Below, in pieces: positions 1 through 10,994 of a DNA stretch of 48,248 bases. A program made the position numbers and the translations under genes. The stretch comes from Funneliformis mosseae (taxonomy: Eukaryota > Glomeromycota > Glomeromycetes > Glomerales > Glomeraceae), in NCBI GenBank assembly GCA_910592005.1, contig CAJVPP010000107.1, forward strand, positions 1-48,248, read 5' to 3'. The notes under the pieces were generated by a model, which saw nothing but the letters and a program-made list of their open reading frames with translations, was not told where the DNA came from and did not search any database. The first letter of the stretch is position 1; every line of letters begins with the position of its first letter.

Positions 1-91
1 TACATACAAGGGAGTTATTAAGAACATCAAAAGTATTTGGAAATTCTTTTTGACGAGTATATGGAGTGACTCGTTTTAGTTTAGGCGACAT
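1..91 (-). CDS. Partial N-terminus of a CGGBP1/BED-like protein, cut by the window edge
   Basis: An ATG at 91-89 on the minus strand opens a frame that stays open for 30 codons to the left edge. The visible peptide contains RVTPYTRQKEFPNTFDV followed by a Leu-Val-Cys. That pattern (TP-x-x-R-x-x-EF, then a Cys about 17 residues later) resembles the start of CGGBP1-like and BED/hAT-type zinc-binding N-termini, which I recall as numerous in Rhizophagus genomes. Only about 30 residues are visible, so the metal ligands beyond the first Cys cannot be checked. It could be a host DNA-binding protein or the start of a hAT-type transposon protein. The family call is an inference from a short match. Confidence 0.4.
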   Translation of the reverse strand, partial: MSPKLKRVTPYTRQKEFPNTFDVLNNSLVC

Positions 92-1052
92 ATTTGTAAC
101 GAAAGATAAAAAAAAGATAGATTGAGATCTTTTTTTATAATCAATAGCCAATTATATTTTTTTTCGATTTGGTTTATTTAGCCAATAATATTCTTTCCAT
201 GTGAAATATTATAAAAAAAATTTTTATTTTAAAAAATTTCGATTTAAGCCAAATCTTTCGATTTATTTTAAAAAATTATTTTCGAAAATTTTACGGGTCC
301 CTGCTTTTAGTATTGATTATCTTAATATCTAAGTTGAGAGGATTGTGATAATTAATTCTACTTATCAGAGTTTATAACCTTAAGATATTCTCTAAATATT
401 ACAGATATTTAAATTAATTTTTCAATTATATATTTTAAAATTTAAGATTTATTTAATGACAAACTTAATGCTAATTAATAATTCTAAATGAGAAATAAAA
501 AAGTACTTTTATTAATTTTAATTGATTTTTTTATTTATAACTTAAAATGCATAAAAGAATTCTAAAACTTAAATAAAAGTTAATTTATAATTTAAGTAAA
601 AAGTTAATCTATCTGTAATATTATAATTAACTAGATAAAATATTTTAATAAAATAAAGATGATAATGTAAAATAAATAATTTAAATAATATAAGTGATAA
701 AATAAATTAAAAGAATTATATAAACTAAAGAAATCACAGATTTAGCAAAAATAAAAAAAAACAGGTTATATAGAATTTATATAAAACAGAAATTACTGTT
801 AATCATTATTATTAGACGCAGTTAAGATCAGCAAATTTTGATTATATAGTCAAAAATAACTTATCTAGCTTGCTATCTATCGTATTTTATAAAATAACTC
901 TATATAAGATGATCGTCGCGTATGTGACAAATCGAGATATCCTCTATGCTCGAATATCTAGCTATCCGAAATTAAGTTCTAATTATAAATTTTTTCTTTG
1001 CGAAAATATAAATTCTCTCCCTCACCATTTAGCGTAAGAGAAAAACTCAAAA
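92..1052. other. Intergenic, AT-rich, with a CpG-free block at 294-816
   Basis: No coding potential was seen. Positions 294-816 are extremely AT-rich and contain no CG dinucleotide on reading, whereas CGs resume at 817 and are frequent from about 900 on. The texture is the same as the larger CpG-free block at 13781-16128. The last ~150 bases carry the presumed promoter of the MATH-BTB gene. Confidence 0.6.
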
Positions 1053-2216
1053 ATGTCTCAAAAAATTTCACAGCTTAAATATCAAATAAACATACATAAT
1101 TCTCTTGAAATTAAAGAGAATTTTTTCAGTCCTATTTTTAGCACAAGTAATAATATGTTTTGGCAATTAGCGTTTTTTCCGGAAAACTTTGGATTGTTCC
1201 TTTCGCCAGTTATATGCCCGGACGAAATAGTATGGGGAGAACGGTCAAAATCAAATTTCACGTTATATATAAAGGAAATTAAGGAAGATATACGAAACGA
1301 CATTTATTCTAATACGTTTACTGTGCCTTCCGACGCTAACATTTCAGATGGTAAAGTATGCTAGTTGAGATAAATAATAATTGGCGCATTAACTTTAAGA
1401 AAGTTTACTCTTTTAATTAAAAAATTGTTGATTTTAGGCTATGGAATCGATAAAATCGATAGAACATTATTTGTAAATGGAGAATTAGAAATTGGAGTTA
1501 TATTCAATAATATTGAAGTTGAAGAATGTAATAAAAGAAAAAAATATGATTATCCTACACCATCGGGACTTATCGAAGCATGGAAGGAACAATTAATGGA
1601 AAATCCATCAGATGACGTAGAATTTAATGTGGAGGGTGAAAAATTTTACGTATGTAGTTCAATCCTTTCCAAAAGATCCAAATATTTTGCAAAAATTTTT
1701 TCCGGTAATTGGGCAGAAACTGTTGAGAATGTTACAAATAATATAAATGATATCCATTTCGAAAGTAGTCCCGAGCAGCATAATAAAGTTAAATATCGAA
1801 TTGATTTTCCCGAGGGTCAATGTATATTTTCGATAATAATGGAATATCTTTATACGAATCAAGTTAAATGGAAAAATAATAATAATCAATCTATAACCGT
1901 AAAATTGTTTCGCCTGGCGGATAAGTACCTTTTATCAGATCTTCGAAATCGAGCAAAATTTAGGATATATGCTGAATTAGGGATTTCAAACGTGTGTGAA
2001 ATCTTATTCGGTCTAGTTCCTAAGTACGAAGATTTGAAAGGACCCGTCTTAAAATTTATGGCGAGACATTTTGAAGAAGTCAGTCAATCGGAAGAATTCA
2101 ACGACATCTTAAAAAATTTACCAAAATATCCATACTTTTCTGATATTTATCCTGAAGTACTAAATGAGCACTTTAAATTTCAAAATACAAACGCTGAAAC
2201 AAAAAATATTTATTAA
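1053..2216 (+). CDS. MATH-BTB domain protein (two exons)
   Basis: Exons are 1053-1350 and 1438-2216, with an 87-bp GT-AG intron; the joined protein is 358 aa. Residues ~1-130 look like a MATH/TRAF-type beta-sandwich (motif FWQLAFFPENFGLFLSP, then a second strand region with GYGIDKIDRTLFVNGELEIG). Residues ~160-290 form a BTB/POZ fold (DVEFNVEGEKFYVCSSILSK, then YFAKIFSGNW, later IIMEYLYTN). The C-terminus is helical, like the region after BTB in SPOP-type proteins. MATH-BTB proteins are substrate adaptors for Cullin-3 ubiquitin ligases: MATH binds the substrate and BTB binds Cul3. That role here is a family inference; the target is unknown. The start is the first ATG after an A-rich leader and the splice preserves frame (phase 1). 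The family is expanded in AM fungi. Confidence 0.8.
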
Positions 2217-2447
2217 ATTATTGGTTTATTTGTTTGTTTTTGTTCGTAATCTATTATTTAGTTATGTATATTAAAGAAACATTGTAATTAAGATTTTAAA
2301 ATAATTTACGGCAGATATGTAAAAAAAAAAAAAAAAATATGAATTTTTATCTATTATACAAGATTCTTTTTTTTTTTTTTGTTTGTTGTCGTTATTTGTC
2401 GGTAATAAAATGATTAGATTTTTTACAAAATATAAAAATCTTAAATC

Positions 2448-5257
2448 TTAGAATTTGAAATATTCATTTTCTTTAAACCCTATTTTCTTCAAATTTGGAA
2501 TACAAGCGAATTCTATCATAGGAGGGGGTCCACACATTAATACAATGGTTTGTGAATTTGATGATGGGAGCGGGAGATTTTCTCGAATCATCTCTTCCGT
2601 GACGAATCCAGATCCGAGTTGCCAATTCTTTGGGGGTATGTCTAACGTATAATAAACCTTAAATCGTGGATTACATTTAGCAAGTTCATCTAATTCATCT
2701 CTTAATAAAATATCATTCTCCGTACGATTCGCATATATTAAAGATAACTCTAAAAGATCCTCGGAATCATTTAAAACTGATTGGATTATTTGATACATTG
2801 GAGTTATACCAGAACCTCCCGCCATCATTCCTATTCGCTTGCATTTATGTAACGATGCGCTTGTTCCATTCTTCACTTGATATTGACCACGACCAAAATA
2901 GATAAAAGATCCAAGCGGACCTTTTACATCAATCCTGTCACCAATATTGAGTGATTCAAGATGTTGAGTCAAAAGTCCTCCGTTAGGAAACTTGGGATGT
3001 ACATTCTTAAAATATACTTTGATTAAAAGGTCGAAATAACCTGGTGGGGCATATGGAGTTGTGACAGGTGTGTATGCGCGGATGATCGCTTGATTATTTA
3101 TTGAAGCTCGAATGAACATATGATTGCCTGCTGGTAGGCCAAGTGAATGTTTATCTGATTGAAGAGCGAAACGGAATATACGAGTATCGTGACTTATAAC
3201 CTCCTTTTTTATAAGTGGACACGAGAACCATACTTTAGGATTTAGCGCCAAGAGAGAATCTCCATTGGCTTGCGCAGCTGATTGCGGTGGATTTATTATC
3301 GATTTTGGTATTGCGATCGATGGATTCGAAACTGATGATGCAGCGGAACCTTCTACCAAATCACCAATATAATAATCATCCAACATCTTTTTTGCATTAC
3401 TAGAATGAATTGCATAGAATTCATCTGTACAATCCGTCCCGGCGTTAATTAGGATACTATCAGCACCTACAAGAATTATTATAAAATATCATTATTATTT
3501 TTATTAAAAATTAAATTTTTTTTTTTTAAAAAAGAAAAAATAATTACCTCCAGGATGATCATCAAGGAATTTTGTACAATCATAAACCTTCTTGTCAATC
3601 ACGATCCAACAAGCTTTTTCGTTATCGTTTTTTCCTACTTGCTCCATTGTAATGGGCTTTTTAGTTATTCCATTAGCTACATCTGGTTTTTTTGCGGGTT
3701 CAACCGCAGTAACCGGTTGTACTTGATTCATCATCCAACCACCTGGGTTATTACCAGCTTGAGTTGGATGCTCAAATCTCAAGGCGACTTCCTTCCCATA
3801 TGTTACGGTATTGATCTTTACTTTAAAGTGACAGTTATTCATCATTCCCATGACGTTCCAAGTAAGATTTTCCGGTTGTGTGTTTTGTGCGGAATCCCAC
3901 GCTCTAACTTTAATCTCTGGGCAACGAATTAATGAGTAAATCGGAACATTTAATGACCAGAAAGACCAACACCAATGTTGACGAATCGGATTGTGCGGGC
4001 GTTTCAAAACATCAGGATGTCTGGTTTCTGGGAAATCCAAATTGGTAAGTAACCAAGTTTTTCCATCGTCTAAAGTAATCTCCACGCGAATGACTTTGCG
4101 ACCGCCTCCGGTATAAGCGTAACCCTTAAGTGTGTATTCAGCATTACTAACAAAGCTTGATAAAGGGATGTGCTCGTCGTGTGCCGGAGAGGTTATGGCA
4201 GAATTGACATTGTATTCATTGATAATATAATCGGGAACGTACCACCAATTTTCTTTGTTGGCGCGTTCAAAATCAACATTTGGTGGCAAAACCCGATTAT
4301 CGTGATAATGATAATGATTATCAGATTCCTTATTTGTCACGGTGATCTTTGTGAGCCACTTAACCATACGACCTCCGATGACTCCCGGTATGATAACGCG
4401 AATTGGATATCCGTGATCGGGTGTTAACCTTTCACCATTCATTTCGTAGGCCAAGAGAACATCCTTGGCATCATTCATTGACCATTCTAAAGTTAAACTC
4501 GTGCCATAGTTACCATTTGGTAATTTATCCGCCCCGACAAAGCAAACGTGACGAGGTTCTTCATAATCAATATCAAGACTACATCCTGCCATCTTCAAAA
4601 CGTGTCGTAACGAAACGCCTCGCCAAACCGCAGTACTTAAAGCGCTAGTGCCCCAATTAAATCCTTTTGATTGTTTGAACATGTTTTGCTCCTTACGACG
4701 ATTCCCGGCACAAACCAACGTAATGGGAAATTCGCGATATGGCAACTTTACTATCTCATTCATGGATAAATTAAGAGGTTTTGTTACAAGCCTAAAAAAT
4801 AATTGGTGAGAATAAATGTTACACGAAATGCTAACGTAACGTGGCAATCAATTAAAGAAAAACAAGCTTACCCGTCAACGATTAATCGATGGGTGTCCCA
4901 ATCAATTTTTGGAACGGGACCATGATTTCTCACGTAATGTAAAGGTGTAGGAGTTATGAATCCTTTCTCCATTAACAACGGAAGGGGTGGTTCGCTATTA
5001 AAAGGATGTTTTCCTGTTAATCGTATAAGTTCTGGATGTCTTGGAATCCAATCATCAGGAGTTCCAACATCTCGAGGATCAATACTTATTTCGTTGGCTT
5101 TAACATCTTTCGTCGGTACTAGAGCCGATTCTTTTTCTTTTATTAATGATTGTATAGTCGTAACATGGGAAATTTTTTCTTTAGTATATTGAAAGGGGTT
5201 TTCGGATGTTGCAACGGAAGTCATTGTAAATGTAAATGTAAATGTAAATAAATGCAA
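2448..5257 (-). CDS. Nitrate reductase [NAD(P)H], three exons
   Basis: Exons are 5257-4872, 4791-3548 and 3466-2448, with two short GT-AG introns. The product is 882 aa from the outer ATG (5257) or 871 aa from the ATG at 5224. I favour 5224, because the extra 11 residues come from a TGTAAA hexamer repeat. Domain order is that of eukaryotic nitrate reductase: a sulfite-oxidase-type molybdopterin domain with the Mo-ligand Cys in [12 protein letters not shown] (~residue 145) and its dimerisation domain (~250-450); a cytochrome b5 domain with HPGG and the second haem His in [10 protein letters not shown]; then the FAD/NAD module with [17 protein letters not shown] and the C-terminal CGPPPM. It reduces nitrate to nitrite in the cytosol. 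The nitrate transporter lies divergently upstream. GATA motifs in the shared region suggest nitrogen control. NADH versus NADPH preference cannot be read. Confidence 0.95.
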
Positions 5258-5258
5258 A
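5226..5258. repeat. TGTAAA hexamer repeat over the nitrate reductase start
   Basis: About four tandem TGTAAA units, followed by TAAATGCAAATG, lie directly upstream of the ATG at 5224 and contain the alternative ATG at 5257. On the sense strand the repeat encodes alternating Phe-Thr. A repeat of this kind can vary in length and would change the N-terminus only if the outer ATG were used. Confidence 0.7.
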
Positions 5259-7473
5259 TGATAATTTTGACGATAAATGATGATTCAAAATAAAATTTTC
5301 TAAAAATCATTTTTAATGAACGTAGTTTTGCTTTTATAGAAATAAATTATTAACTTTATAACCAAAAACAAAAAATTTATACGGGCATGCTGTACAATCA
5401 CGTTTAATCGATCAGCGCCGAATTCTTATCTTATCTGCAGAAAAAATATTATATTATCTAGCAGAAAAGTAATTATTTTTCGAACAGATAACAACCTATC
5501 TGATACATGCCTTTAAATTTAATACCTTAAAAAGAGATTTGATCTAATTGTTTTGAGTTAAACGTGTCTAAAGCAATAGATAATCAAATATGGTTAAGAT
5601 CATAATTTTTTTTTTTTTTGTATGAATGCGTTGAACATGATAATTTTTTCGAATTCTAGAACCTTATCTAATAAATCTTCAATTTTTTTTTTTTTATCCT
5701 TTTACAGCCGATATTTATTTGATTATTTGACTTTTTTTTTTTTAAAAATAAAAAAAAAAACTCGATACGACAATATATACCATTTAGCATTTACAAAATA
5801 TGATACATGGTACAAAACTAAAATTTTTTTTTCCTCTCTTTTTTTTGAATTGATCATTTAATTTTTCCAAAGTAAAACAAATCCTACACTAGTTTCGGAG
5901 AACGGACGGATTTTAAAGATAAAATAATATACAAATGACTCGTGATTAATTATTTAAGGGCGGAAATATTCGGACAGATATCGTTGTGATATGCTATAAT
6001 CTCCCTATCTTGCATTTTAACGAACTGAACATGAAATCGTAGCACAAGTGTTTTTATTTTTATGCAGAAGTAAAAATGGCGCAAACCGTCAAATTTTTCA
6101 ATGAACGATATAACTTTTATAGAAATTCCTTAATTAGATTGAGGCTATTAAAAAACATATTACACTCTCAGCATTTTTTTTTATATTCATTTTTTTTTTA
6201 TACGAATGTTCATTACCAAAACAAATCAGCATTCCGTAGATTGCATATGATAATCCATAATAAACGGAAAAAAAAAATTTGATATTCTATTCTTATCACA
6301 TACTTTTGGATAAAAAAATTAAGATAAGCATTGCGTGTAACATTTCATATTTTACTATCTGTGTATCTGTGTTTGCAATTAAGAACTCATGGAGGTTCAA
6401 AGATACCTAGGACGCGTGTCAAAGATAACATAACTTTCACAAAGTTCACTAATTTTAGTAATCTCCCGCGTTACCTATTAGAAAACTGGACTTTGAATAC
6501 CCTTCAACTAAATAAATAAAGGCAACACGTAAGACATAAAAGGCCATCGAAGTTTTTTTTAAAAAAAAAAAAATAATAAATAAATTAAGTTCTTCTCACG
6601 TCAAAATTCAGTCTCTCGCGCAGTCGAAAGAAAATTTCATCTTTTGAATTTAAAATATGGATGAATGTCATTAGTTTATTTAATTTATCGTGTAAGATGT
6701 TAAAGATGGATATATATAAAAAAAACACGACATATTTGTTTACCTATTTTTTCTCCTATATTTTTTTTGTTTGAGTTTCAAATATAATTTATTGAATCAA
6801 ACTTCAAAGAAATCTTGAAAACGAGTGGACTTATGGGATGTCATCAAAATAAATTATTTCAAAATGACAGCAAAATGAAATATTTCTGCGGCATTGTTGT
6901 ACCTGACCACATTAGCTAAAGTAACGGGGGATCCCGGTTGGTGATAAAAAAAAATGATAGAAGTGACAATTTCAAAAAAAAAAAAAAAAAATTTTTTCAT
7001 CTACAATAATATTGTTCTTACTATTTAAAGTTTTTATGTGGTGTTCGAAATAAACCTACCAAATCTGTGTTTTACCCCTAAAATTTCGGAGAAGGCGCAA
7101 GATAAGATTTTTTTTTTTTTTTTTTTTTTTTTGTTCTTCCACTATAATCGCAATCAGATCGCTTTGATTGGTTTAAAAAATTATTTACTTCTATATCCAG
7201 GAAAGGAAAAATGTAATATTTACACAATTCAAAAGAAAATTTTTTTTTTTATATACTTGTATTGCTAAATAAATTTTTTTTTTTTTTGCCGTAATTCAAA
7301 AAAAAATCTTTAAAAGAGGCCGTTTTTGGCAGCATTTTAAAAATCGCTTTTGCCTTTACTCTTGAAAAGAAAAAGCAAAGACCCTTTTTTCTAAAAAAAA
7401 AAAAGAATTCTAATTTTTAACGAAAAAAAAAAATAATCTTCAAATATCATTTTCTCATCAAACAATTATCATC
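5258..7473. promoter_or_regulatory. Divergent promoter region between nitrate reductase and nitrate transporter, with GATA motifs
   Basis: This 2.2-kb stretch has no credible gene. It carries GATAAG/CTTATC six-mers at 5425-5430 and 5430-5435 (an overlapping pair, close to the reductase), 5663-5668, 6292-6297, 6323-6328 and 7101-7106, plus many plain GATA cores. In ascomycetes, paired GATA sites bind AreA/NIT2-type factors that switch on nitrate genes when ammonium is absent. The same control here is an inference. The rest is AT-rich with long T runs (for example 7109-7132) and A runs just before the transporter start. Confidence 0.5.
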
Positions 7474-9010
7474 ATGGTTAAATTACTTGCAAATCCACTT
7501 CCCATTGATCCTGTGACCCAAAAAGCAGATGCAATTAACATTTTTAGCGTTCAAAGACCTTACATGAGAGCATTTCATCTTTCATGGTTTTCTTTCCTAA
7601 CCGCTTTTACAGGCTGGTTCGCTATTGCACCAATAATGCCCGCAATCAAGAAAGATCTCAACCTAACGCCATCACAAGTTGGAGATAGTAATCTCACCTC
7701 AATAGCATCTACAATTATCTTTCGTGTGATTATTGGACCATTATGTGATCGTTTTGGACCCAAACGAGTAATGACCGTTTTACTTGCGGCCGGGGCCATT
7801 CCAGTCGGTCTTAGCGGTTTAGCCAATAATGCTTCTGAATTCATTACACTCCGATTCTTCATCGGTATCATTGGGGCCACTTTCGTACCATGTCAATTTT
7901 GGACCACCCAAATGTTTAGCAGTTCCGTGGTTGGAAGTGCCAACGCTTTAGTAGGAGGGTGGGGAAATATGGGAGCCGGAGTAACTTACGTTATAATGCC
8001 TTTTGTGCTTGAAGGAATTTTAAGTAGCGGAGTGAGTGACCACAATGCTTGGAGAATTGCTTTGGTTGTTCCAGCCGGACTTTGTCTCGTTGTAGGATTA
8101 ATGTGCTTATTACTTTCCGACGATTGCCCTCAAGGGGACTGGTCTCGACGCGGTCTTTCCATTGAACAGTCCACTGATGTTGAAGCTCATGAAGTTTTTC
8201 ATGATGTTTCGGAAAAGAAAAACGCAAATAAAGTTGAAAAAAAAGAAAATGATGCCGAAAGCACTTATTCAGATACCAACGCCCCAGCACAAAAATCGAC
8301 AAGACCAACTATTGGAATGTTTTTCTTGGCGCTTAAAAATCCAAATGTCATAATTATGATGTTTATGTACGCTTGTTCTTTTGGTATTGAACTTGCCGTC
8401 GACAATGTTATTGGATATTTCTTTTATGAACATTTTAATCTCTCACTAAAAATGGCTAGTTTAATTGGATCATTATTTGGTTTGATGAATCTTTTCTCTC
8501 GTGCCACTGGAGGTTTCTTGTCCGATTACTTTTACAAAAGATCGGGTATTCGAGGTCGATTACTCGTTCATTTTTTTATCATTTTTTTTAATGGAATATT
8601 CTTGATCATTTTTCACTTTACTTTAACGGGCTTGACACAATCTGTTGTCATCTTGATTATCTTCAGTTATTTCACTCAGGTATTTTATTTTAATTTAATT
8701 CAACTTTTCTTCCATTTTTTTTTTTTTATAATTTCGACTAAACTTTTCTATTCATTACTTTTAGGCTTGTTGCGGCTCAGTTTTTGGAATTGTACCATTT
8801 GTTGACCCAACCATTGTAGGAGCCATATCAGGATTGGTTGGAGCTGGTGGAAACATTGGTGGTTTGATATTTACTGGTGTATTCAAAGCTTATGCTCATG
8901 ATACGCCCGCCGCATTTTTGGTTTTAGGAGGTGTGACAATGTGTGTGTCACTTATGACCTTTTTGATAAAAATTGATGGACGCATGTTACTTGAAATTAG
9001 ACGAAAATAA
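7474..9010 (+). CDS. High-affinity nitrate/nitrite transporter, NRT2/NrtA family (MFS)
   Basis: Exons are 7474-8679 and 8765-9010, with an 85-bp GT-AG intron in phase 0; the protein is 483 aa. It is a 12-helix major facilitator. TM2 carries an Arg (about residue 84, IIFRVIIGPL), followed by the loop motif GPLCDRFGPKR. The first nitrate signature is ANALVGGWGNMGAG (~157-169). The second Arg of the family lies in MNLFSRATGG (about residue 343, TM8). The second signature in TM11 is GIVPFVDPTIVGAISGLVG with GAGGNIGG. The hydrophilic loop between TM6 and TM7 is charged and Lys/Glu-rich, as is usual in fungal members. It would import nitrate with protons at the plasma membrane and supply the divergently transcribed nitrate reductase. 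No frame damage was seen. Confidence 0.95.
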
Positions 9011-10954
9011 TTTAATACGGACTATTGTTATTGACCTTTTCGTCATAACCCGACTTTTTTTTTTTTTTTTTTTGTATAAACATCACACGAAAAAAAAAAA
9101 TTCATTTGTACAATAATAAAACCTTATACATAATTTATTTTTTATTTTTAAATTAGAAAAAAAAAATATTTGTAACGAACTTCAAAAAAAAAAGAAAAAA
9201 AAAAAAAATTTATATATATAAAAAAATAAATAAAAACAATTTTCAAAAAGAAAAAAAATTTTTTTTTGTCATGTGAGGTTTCTCACGGATTAAATACGGT
9301 TAATTAAAAATTGAGTAAACGATTTCGGATTTCGGATATATTTGTTGTGATACACAAAAGTTGTTGATTTGTTTATTAAAACTTTGATATTTCGTAGTTA
9401 TATAGTAATATAACTATGGAGGATAGATTAGTTTGTTTTTCTTAAATTGTATTTTTGATTAATTAATAAAGTGACTGGCCAGTGCCACATCGTTAAAAAA
9501 AAAAAAAATAAAATAAAAATATTTAATAGTTATATACCGTGAGAAATTTTGACTTTTCGAAATTAAAAAATTTTCGAGAACTTTAAGCATTTGAACTGAA
9601 AAAGCATATGATATCACCTCCTTTTTTACATAAAAAAATTAAAGATTTGTTTTATAACGATGATGATATCTTTATAACGAGACCATTATTAATTAACACG
9701 TGAGCAATTTTCTCCGAGTCGAATAAATGTAAAAGGATCAAAGTTCAAAGATAACAAATTAATAAAATCAAATAATAAGATAAGATAATGGCTCAAACGT
9801 ACAAAAAAGGTACCGGGCACCGTGGGGGAATATTGAGCATGATCGAAGAATCATTATGATAATATTATCTTACTTATCTTATGCACGTGTAAACGATCAG
9901 TTTCATGTTTTATCAGTATCATGATTTTGAATTGATAAGATATAACTCAGGACTTTACCTTACTGGAGTTTTCCGTGCTGGGAATAGTTTTTAAAATAAT
10001 TTTCAAGGATTTTTACATCGTTCAATTTGAGGTGGGGTCTTCGTTTAAATCCGCGTGTAAAAACATTGGATCGTGATAATTCTCGTAGCACATTAAGTTT
10101 GACAAGCTTAAATTTGATTATATAATCTTTTGGAGACCGTTTAAATGACGTAGGCAGCGTAGCGAAAAATTGATGTTGCGCTTCGCGCGATAAATGCAAA
10201 GCTACGGCACAAAAGTTTAGCAGCAAGGCAAAGCTCATAAACCTCTAAACCTCAAGGCTTTGTGCAACACAAGAGACATTATATTTCTTTCCATTGTCAT
10301 AATCTTATCTCGAAACTTTTTTTTCCTTATCTCTGAAATGAATAAAAAGAACAAGTTGTCCAAAAATGGGTATGATTAAACGGTTATCAACATATGCTAC
10401 ATATGTCAATGCATAAGTCTGCCTTTAACAGGATAGATAAGCATTTTCATACCTATCTGTTGATAAGGAAATTTATTGTTTATTTATTTGTAACCAGATT
10501 TACCTTGTTTATAACACGAAAAAAAAAAAAAAAATTTTTTTTTGATCTTTTCCAAAATAAGTTTTTATTAGTTTTGATAACGAATCCGAGATATTCCATT
10601 TACCTAATTATTCCATATTTAAATTCCTTTTTTTTTAATAATGATACAAAGGTAGATAAGGAAATAAATTGATGATTTAATAAGTGGTACCAAACCAAAA
10701 ATTGACAGGTGGATTATGTAAATGATACGATAACGTATAAATATGTAGTCCAATTAAAATAGTGATATTTGAAAGAACATTCTTATTCAGATCGTCATGA
10801 TTTTGCTTCCAAGTATTTATTATATTGTTCGTTGTTCTTTCGGCTGATAGACCGTATCTACTAAAACCTCGACTATGGTCGATCAAAATCGGACTTTTGA
10901 TTATCATAAAGATAAGAATATTATTCGTGATAAGCCTAAATAGTTTCTTTTGTT
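9011..10954. other. Intergenic stretch downstream of the transporter, up to the duplication edge
   Basis: The first ~250 bases hold the transporter 3' end and A/T runs. No conserved gene was recognised. Two short minus-strand ORFs are listed separately at low confidence. Two CACGTG E-boxes occur at 9697-9702 and 9884-9889, and a dense GATA-motif cluster starts at 9779. Confidence 0.5.
9960..10238 (-). CDS. Hypothetical 92-aa ORF, doubtful
   Basis: ATG-initiated ORF whose C-terminal half is basic (VLRELSRSNVF, then KRRPHLKLNDVKILENYF). The last part faintly resembles the first helix of a homeodomain or a transposase helix-turn-helix, but no second half with a WFxN-type motif was found downstream. 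Base composition is a little richer in G+C than the surroundings. It may be a small lineage gene, a transposon remnant or chance. Confidence 0.2.
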   Translation of the reverse strand: MSFALLLNFCAVALHLSREAQHQFFATLPTSFKRSPKDYIIKFKLVKLNVLRELSRSNVFTRGFKRRPHLKLNDVKILENYFKNYSQHGKLQ

Positions 10955-10994
10955 GGGTTGGGCGTTGATTATTATATTTGTTGTCATGTGACAT
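10677..10994 (-). CDS. Hypothetical 105-aa ORF crossing the left duplication edge, doubtful
   Basis: ATG-initiated ORF of mostly polar and aliphatic residues with no recognised domain. Its first 13 codons (10955-10994) lie inside the duplicated unit and the rest in unique sequence. At the copy 1/copy 2 junction the same start therefore reads into a different frame and ends soon. Whether it is expressed cannot be told. Confidence 0.2.
   Translation of the reverse strand: MSHDNKYNNQRPTQQKKLFRLITNNILIFMIIKSPILIDHSRGFSRYGLSAERTTNNIINTWKQNHDDLNKNVLSNITILIGLHIYTLSYHLHNPPVNFWFGTTY

Noticed and set aside
9960..10238. Homeodomain gene
   Set aside because: Only a faint match to the first helix; no WFxN recognition helix in any frame downstream.
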